Positions 57,559 through 64,000 of a stretch of 64,000 bases of DNA are shown piece after piece. Position 1 is the first letter of the stretch; the number at the start of each line of letters is the position of its first letter. The stretch spans positions 62,001 through 126,000 of the forward strand of contig SKCR01035586.1 in the NCBI GenBank assembly GCA_019454045.1, written 5' to 3'. The notes beneath the pieces are model-generated. The model was not told the DNA's origin. It made no database searches and saw nothing but the letters and a program-made list of their open reading frames with translations. Both the position numbers and the translations under genes were made by a program. Source of the stretch: Zanthoxylum bungeanum (taxonomy: Eukaryota > Streptophyta > Magnoliopsida > Sapindales > Rutaceae).

Positions 57559-58500
57559 ATGGCAAACAAAGGAAATGTCCGAGACATAATCATGGGTGAT
57601 AATGTATTTAAGGGCACGAACTTTGCTGACTGGGAAATGAACCTGAGGATAGTCCTTGGGGCAGAGAGGCTGTTGTACACCATACAGAGACCTCTCGGGC
57701 CGAGGCCCACTGAGCCACTTGAGCTGGAGTTATGGAGAACTCATAGCGATGATTGTGATACAACTCAGTCGATCATGCTTGCTTCCATGACTCAACACTT
57801 TCGTCGCCAGAATAGGGACTTGGATCCTTATAATATGATGGCTAGACTAAAGGATCTTCACCGCACTAATAAGCGGATGGAGAGGTATGAGTTGGTGAAG
57901 AAGAAACTCTTTCGCTCCCGTATGACTGATGGCGCTTCAGTTGAGGCCCACGGGACTCAAATGATAGGACATTGATGAGCTGGCCAAGATGGGAATAGTC
58001 TTGGAGGCTGAGCTGACTGTAGACATGCTTTACAGTCACTTCCCGATACTTGGAAGCAGATTATCATCAACTACAAGTTGATGGATACGGACGATACTCT
58101 TGGAGAGCTATTGTCCATTCTTAAGGAGTCAGAGAAAGAGCTTCTTAAAGGCAACAAGCGCGAGGCGCACTTTGCATCGACCTCTCAGACGTCAAGGGCT
58201 GGGCCCAAGGCAACTGGAGGGGTGAAAAAGAAGAAGCGTAAGAACAAGGGCAAGGCCAAGATGCCGATGGCTTCTGGGAAGCCGAGGAACAAGTCACAAG
58301 ACATATGCCTTAACTGCGGCAAAAGAGGTCACTGGAAGCGTGACTGCCGCATGATGAACAAGGCGATCAGAAGGGAGATCAAGGCGGGCAAGGCACCGAC
58401 CTCTGGTATGTTTGTTATTGAAATAAACATGGCTACTTCTAGTTTTAAAATTGGATTTTTGATTCTGGTTGTGGTTCTCATATATGTACTGATGTGCAGG
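57559..58500 (+). pseudogene. gag: Element C gag, frameshifted once
   Basis: ATG 57559 opens the copia Gag frame, with NFADWEMNL and NRDLDPYNMM in the capsid-like part. It breaks at about 57965, where sequence between ATGAT and GATGAG is two bases shorter than in B. The second half resumes by 58078 and contains a lysine-rich linker and zinc knuckle CLNCGKRGHWKRDC (58306-58347), then the gag/protease junction. In this copy the linker is intact, unlike in B. It would package genomic RNA. The end given is approximate because gag and protease are parts of one polyprotein. Confidence 0.85.
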
Positions 58501-61500
58501 ATCTGCAGAACAGCAGGACTCTGGCTTCAGGGGAGATTGATCTACGAGTTGGAAACGGAACTCCTGTTGCTGTTTTGGCCGTGGGCACTTTTGTATTAGA
58601 ACTGCCCTCGGGGCATGTACTTAAACTAAATGACTGTTATTATGTACCTAGTTTGACTAGGAATATTATATCTGTATCTTTGTTAACCCGAAATGGGTAC
58701 ACTTTTGTATTTAGAAACACTGGGTGTTATTTATATAAAAATGATGCAGAAATATGCACTGCAGATGCAAATAATGGTCTTTATATTTTGAATATAAATG
58801 AATCTCCTACATCTAAAAAAAGGCTTAAAAAGAGTGATCCAAATGATGAAACTTATATGTGGCATTGTCGTCTGGGACACATTAACAAGACTCGCATATC
58901 CACACTTTCGAAGAGTGGGTACTTGGACGGATTTGATCCAAATTCATATGACGTCTGCGAATCTTGCTTATTAGGCAAAATGCCTAAATCACCTTTTAGC
59001 GGTAAAGGTGAACGTGCCACTGAACTGTTAGCCCTCGTTCATAGTGACGTTTGTGGGCCCATGTCTAGCCAGGCTAGAGGTGGATATCGATACTTCGTAA
59101 CCTTTACCGATGATGCATCACGTTACGGTTATGTGTATCTAATGACGCACAAGTCGGAAACTTTTGAGAAATTCAAAGAGTTTCGACACGAAGTTGAAAA
59201 ACAAACAGGCAAGAGTATTAAGACATTACGGTCGGACCGTGGTGGCGAATACTTAAGTAATGAGTTTCAAGATTACCTGAAAGAATATGGTATTCTTTCA
59301 CAGTGGACTCCTCCTGGAACACCACAATTAAATGGTGTGTCCGAACGGAGAAACCGTACCTTGTTGGACATGGTAAGGTCGATGATGAGTCGCACTGAGC
59401 TGCCAATTTCCTTCTGGGGATATGCATTAAACAGTGCAGTTCTTATTTTGAATAAGGTTCCGTCAAAGTCTGTTGAACAGACACCATATGAGATATGGAC
59501 AGGTAAGAAACCGGGTTTCTCATTCCTGAAGATTTGGGGTTGCTGGGCATACGTTAAACGTTTGGAAGGTACCAAACTTGAACCCAAATCAGATAAATGC
59601 CTATTCGTTGGATATCCTAGGGAAACCAAAGGATATTACTTCTATCACCCACAAGAGAACAAAGTATTTGTTGCTCTACATGCGGTTTTCCTTGAGAAGG
59701 AATTCCTAAATGCAGTGTTTAGTGGGAAGAAAGTAGAACTCGATGAAATGATGAAAGCGTAGTGATACTGTTCTTGGCAATGAATTATCAACGGAACATG
59801 AACAGTCCATCTGGGATGAGACTGAACCACAATCTTCAAATACACAAGGACCGCGTAGGTCGGAGAGAGTCAGGGTAATACCTGAGAGGTATGGATTCCT
59901 GATCTCACCTCATGTAGATATTAATCTTATTGAGGATAATGAACCGGCTACGTATGAGGAAGCGATACAAGGTATCGAATCCGCTTTATGGCAAGAAGCC
60001 ATGAAGGCCGAAATGGATTCCATGTATACCAACCAAGTTTGGACACTGGTTGATGCACCAGAAGGCGTAAAGCCTATTGGATGCAAATGGGTCTTCAAGA
60101 AGAAGACTGACATGGATGGCAACGTACAAACGTACAAAGCTAGGCTTGTAGCGAAGGGATATCGTCAACGACTTGGAGTTGATTATGACGAAACCTTCTC
60201 ACCCGTTGCCATGATTAAATCCATTCGGATAATGCTTGCAATAGCTGCATATTACGATTATGAAATATGGCAGATGGACGTTAAAACCGCTTTCCTTAAC
60301 GGAAACCTTTCGGAGGATGTTTATATGCAACAGCCTGACGGTTTTATCGCACCTAGACTTGCAAACAAGGTTTGTAAGTTAAATCGGTCCATTTATGGAC
60401 TGAAGCAAGCATCGCGGTCGTGGAACCAACGTTTTGATGAGATCATAAAAGAATATGATTTCATTCAAAACGAAGATGATCCTTGTGTATATAAGAAGGT
60501 TAGTGGGAGTGCACTGACTTTTATTGTCCTTTATGTCGACGATGTATTGCTTATCGGCAATGACATTCCCATGTTAACGTCGGTGAAAGCTTGGCTTTCA
60601 TTGAAATTATCCATGAAAGATCTGGGAGGGCAGCTTTTATTCTAGGAATAAAGATCTACCGGGATAGATCTAGAAAGCTACTTGGACTCTCCCAGAGTAC
60701 ATATATTGATAAAGTGTTGAAGAGATTCAACATGGATCAGTCTAAGAGGGGACTGTTACCAATATCACATGGCGTCTATCTATCTAGGGACATGTGTCCT
60801 AAAACACAAGATGAGAGAGACAACATGAGTCGGACTCCGTTCGCCTCGGCAGTCGGATCGATCATGTATGCCATGATATGTACACGACCTGATGTGTCCC
60901 ATGCTTTGAGCATGTGCAGTCGATATCAGGCCGATCCAGGTAAAGATCACTGGATGGCGGTTAAGAGTATCCTTAAGTATCTTAACAGAACTAAGGATGC
61001 TTTCTTAATCTATGGAGATGGAGAACTTGAGGTATCTGGGTATACCGATGCAAGTTTCCAAACCGACAGAGACGACTTTAAGTCGCAATCTGGGTACATA
61101 TTTTGTTTGAATAACGGAGCAGTGAGCTGGAAATCTTCCAAGCAAGATACTGTTGCCGATTCAACAACTGAAGCGGAGTACATTGCAGCAGCTGAAGCAG
61201 CAAAAGAGGCAGTTTGGATCCGTAAATTCCTAATTGGATTAGGAGTAGTTCCGTTAGCAGCTGAGCCCGTTCCATTGTATTGTGACAATAGCGGGGGGCT
61301 ATAGCACAGGCTAAGGAACCAAGGTCTCATCAACGATCCAAACATGTTCTTCGACGATTCCATCTGATTCGAGAGATCATACATCGTGGCGATGTGAAGA
61401 TCGAAAAGATCGCATCAGAGGATAATATTGCAGATCCGCTGACGAAGGCTATTCCTCGGGAAAAGTTTGAGCGACATGTACATAGTTCAGGTATTAGATG

Positions 61501-61519
61501 CTTGAGTGACTGGCTATAG
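58450..61519 (+). pseudogene. pol: Element C pol (PR-INT-RT-RH), frameshifted
   Basis: The protease active-site codon of FDSG is at 58461 but in the frame of downstream pol, not of gag, because the A run before it (58447-58450) has four A where B has five. The frame then stays open to 59762, covering the pre-integrase finger (WHCRLGHINK near 58859) and integrase, including LRSDRGGEY near 59227 and SERRNRT near 59340. A short insertion near 59750 breaks it. RT follows at 60001-60645 with YDETFSPV and catalytic YVDD near 60531. A deletion near 60625 and extra G residues at 61292-61297 break RT/RNase H. RNase H motifs YTDASFQTD and STTEAEYIAA are present. The stop is TAG 61517-61519. Confidence 0.9.
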
Positions 61520-61520
61520 G

Positions 61521-61532
61521 CCAAGTGGGAGA
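61521..61532 (+). other. C polypurine tract
   Basis: CCAAGTGGGAGA lies immediately before the 3' LTR, identical to B. Confidence 0.9.
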
Positions 61533-61533
61533 T

Positions 61534-63491
61534 TGTTAGACAGTAATGACCCATAGCGTCACTATTTTGTAAATGATATTGTATTATTGTACAAAATTAA
61601 CTATGTAGTAATGAAATTGCCTTTTACCGTTTTGTAATTTATTTACTTTGATATATAAATGGTAAAAGTCCCTATGATTAATTCCGGATTGAGATGATAT
61701 GAGACAGTATCAATCCATAAAGGTTTAATCATTAAATATCCCTAGTCGTAGTATTATCGAGATTGGACATCGATAATGCGGAATAGACTAGTACTGCACT
61801 TGTGCGTGTTGTGAGGGCACAACAGCATAGTTCTCATATATTTGAGTATTGGATACTTATGCAAGTGCGGTAGGAGGAGGTTGTGTTTTACCGATGGTAC
61901 GGAAAACAGCTTCGCTCTGGATAGACCCCGCGGAATCCCATTGGTAGTATGTCTGCGTGTCTATGGGAGTCCGCTTCAGGGTAGGTGCATATGGTCTTAA
62001 CCTGAGACTTGCATCGCTAGTACTTGCGACAATCGGTAGACTTTAGTTTTGGTCGTCCAGGGCTTTAACAGGTTCTGTGTACACCTCTTCTAGGTTTATC
62101 GGGAATCGTAGTGTATTGGGTGTGATGTCAAGACGGAAGTATCACTTCAGACATATGGAGATGATGATCGCGCAGGATACAGAACTAGTACTCTATAATG
62201 GTTGCAACCATCGGGATAATATGACAAGGTCAGGATTATCCGATTCAAAGAGACTAGTTGCTTGATGTCCGATATATGTATCGTACGGGGCAGACACATC
62301 TCCAGCCCCAGGCCTTACATGTGATCATCCGATACTGGATCAGTATACACTATACTACGGTATACTACGCCTGTTATAGATCTTATATTCCAATAAGAAT
62401 ATTTCTGGAGAATTGGGTAGGCATGGCGTTTTGCTAGAGGCTAACCTTGTCTTGTAAATCGGTAAAAAACGTAGTACTTGGTACGTACGTGTTCGGATAA
62501 TCTGACGGCCGTATTTACTGCCAACATATCCAGAGATCTCTTGGGTCGCTTCCCGAAGATTCACCAATGACGTATGATTCAAACTCGATTAATCTTGGAT
62601 TAATTACGGAGAGACTTTATCTTGGATAAAGTACTATACATAGAGAGAGAACGATTAATTTGGAATTAATCGTAAAATTATTATATTCGATATAATAATC
62701 GAAATTCGATTTCGACGCGAAATTAAAATTAGATTTTAATTCGGGCAAACGAGTTAATTTAGAATTAATTCGTTAGCGACGTAAATAATAATTTCGCTAG
62801 GCGCAATTATTTATTTAAATTCGATTTAATTAACGTCGCGACGAAAGTTCGGTATTTCGGAAATATCGAACCCGAACGCGTGAGTACGCGTGGGCCCACT
62901 TTCATTTGGGTTGTGTGGGGCCCACATGACACATGTCATTTTATGCATTATTTAATTGTTAATACATTGCATGGTGATAGTGTACAATACACTCAATGGT
63001 TTTGCATGGAGTTTGAGTGTTTGACACTCTAAGCCATTGCATGATTTGTGTCATAAGTTTTATTATATTAATTAAAATATTATGGCATAAATATAAATTG
63101 ATTTTTGAAATCAAAAAAATCATCATCCTTCTCTCTCTCTCTTGACCGAAACTGTGAAGTTTCACAGCCCTCTCCTTTTTGTTTTTGTTGCAAAAACTTG
63201 AAAGAAAGTGTGTGTTTGGAACATAAATCACATATAAGGCTAGCACCTTCAAGGGATCATACAAAGGTGTTATGGGAAACTATTCTTGAGCTTGGAAGGA
63301 TCAAAGAAAGCTTGGAGCTTCCCCTTCACCTTGGCCGAAACCTTCACTGCACAAAGGAGAAAATTTATTTCATCAACGCATCCGCATTCCGATCTTTGTG
63401 AGTATGATTCCGCCATACTTCAATATTGTTCATTCATTATATATATTTGTTTGCTCTTTTGATCTTGGGACATGGATTAGAATTTCCAACA
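61534..63491 (+). repeat. Element C 3' LTR
   Basis: 1958 bp, near-identical to 53402-55351 except for scattered one-base indels, an extra AGG near 61873, a shorter AG tract and very few substitutions. TATATAAAT is at 61652-61660; the donor-like site is at 63398-63403. Confidence 0.94.
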
Positions 63492-63496
63492 CAATC

Positions 63497-64000
63497 CATA
63501 TTCCAACACCTACAACCCAGGGTGGAGGGAATCATCAATTTTTCATGGAGCAACAATTCAGGGCAAAAGAATATCCACCACCTGGATTCCAGCAACAGAA
63601 CAAAGGCCAGGAGCAGACAAAAGAACCGTAATGGCAGAGATGCTAGCTCAAATTAAAAAGATATGAAGCTATGATTCAGAGCCAATCAGCTCCATCAAAG
63701 CACTTGAGAATCAAATCGGACAACTGCCAATGCTCAGAGCTTTAGCTACAGACGCCACGGGGTAATCTTCCCAGCAACACAGAACCAAATCCAAGGAACG
63801 AGAAGGGCAAGTCAAGCCATTACCTTAAAGAGTGGTACTGAGAATCAACAAAGATATTGGAATCAAGATGTCCCAAGAGAAGTTCCAAAAGAAGCCGAGA
63901 AACATATGGAAGAAAAGAAGCAAAGGAAAAAAAAAAGAACAGAACAAATCACTCCACCACCCATTTTCCTCAGCGTCTTCAGAAAAACAAACTGACAAGC
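63497..64000 (+). pseudogene. gag: Element F gag, continuation after C
   Basis: The F gag resumes after the second target repeat. The reading NPGWRNH-like, then FSWSNNSGQ, appears in alternating frames near 63510-63570, as expected for the gag C-terminal region of Athila-like elements. Glutamine- and lysine-rich sequence follows. Frames change repeatedly, so this part is also broken. It runs off the window. Confidence 0.65.

Larger units (their letters stand above)
53402..63491 (+). mobile_element. Element C: full-length Ty1/copia retrotransposon
   Basis: 10,090 bp, with near-identical LTRs at 53402-55351 and 61534-63491, inserted in element F gag. Flanking bases are AAATC (53397-53401) and CAATC (63492-63496), one mismatch. 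It carries an intact primer site, a 2.2-kb leader, gag-pol with all catalytic motifs, and the same polypurine tract as B. LTRs and coding region are clearly related to B but distinct. Insertion looks recent; the frame is broken at a few one- or two-base indels. Confidence 0.94.
50354..64000 (+). mobile_element. Element F: Athila-like Ty3/gypsy, runs off the window
   Basis: A 5' LTR (50354-52302) is followed by an Athila-type primer site and the beginning of gag. The gag is interrupted by element C (53402-63491) and continues to the window end. Pol, envelope-like region and 3' LTR lie beyond the window, so there is no target duplication to test. The family call rests on the primer site, the TGATGAGTGGTAA LTR start and gag motifs. 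Confidence 0.8.

Noticed and set aside
58441..58470. Programmed -1 frameshift at TTTTAAAA between gag and protease
   Set aside because: In the gag phase the sequence does not fit the X XXY YYZ slippery pattern, and slipping back at TTT leads directly to TAA; a one-base loss is simpler.

Overview
The window is nuclear DNA from a flowering plant, most likely a eudicot. It is AT-rich and consists almost entirely of LTR retrotransposons nested inside one another. No complete host gene, tRNA, rRNA or CRISPR array was recognised. The plant assignment rests on Ty1/copia polyproteins with the initiator-Met primer site TGGTATCAGAGC, an Athila-like Ty3/gypsy element, and kilobase-scale nesting. I cannot name the species.

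Layout. Positions 1-1768 are unassigned, possibly old LTR sequence followed by host DNA. Element E (1769-31632) is an old non-autonomous LTR element (about 0.92 kb LTRs, TSD ACACA/ACACG) with only about 2.5 kb of its own non-coding interior. Two copia insertions sit inside E. Complex A (3790-19090, TSD CGAGG) is a tandem LTR-interior-LTR-interior-partial LTR array; its first interior carries a related solo LTR A' (10696-12610, TSD GTATG). Element B (19286-29543, TSD GTTTC) is full-length and young, with a recognisable gag-protease-integrase-RT-RNase H. Positions 31638-32138 may be host DNA with promoter-like motifs.

From 32139 to about 49190 lies a minus-strand copia-like nest. Element D (34045-47944, TSD CATTA/CATCA) is inserted in the 3' LTR of a relative, D2. 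D's own 3' LTR is split by a plus-strand relative, D' (34282-36670), and D's decayed interior is split by an unrelated solo LTR, G (41608-43831). Positions 49191-50353 are unassigned AT-rich DNA. From 50354 to the window end runs an Athila-like Ty3/gypsy element F (5' LTR, primer site, start of gag), interrupted by young copia element C (53402-63491, TSD AAATC/CAATC).

How the parts work together. A, B and C share a design: LTRs of about 2 kb with a TATA box about 118 bp inside, the same primer site and polypurine tract (CCAAGTGGGAGA), and a leader of about 2.2-2.35 kb before gag. The leader contains conserved small hairpins and repeated GGCCAAAGTCAAG-type motifs. Every A, A', B and C LTR has a GTAAGT or GTGAGT near its 3' end, and the A, B and C leaders end in a branch-point-like CTAAT plus a pyrimidine-rich AACAG acceptor, 53 nt before gag in B and C. 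This suggests that the leader is an intron removed from the gag-pol mRNA but kept in the genomic RNA. B and C are broken mainly by one- or two-base indels, and their paired LTRs also differ mainly by indels, so some frameshifts may be sequencing errors.
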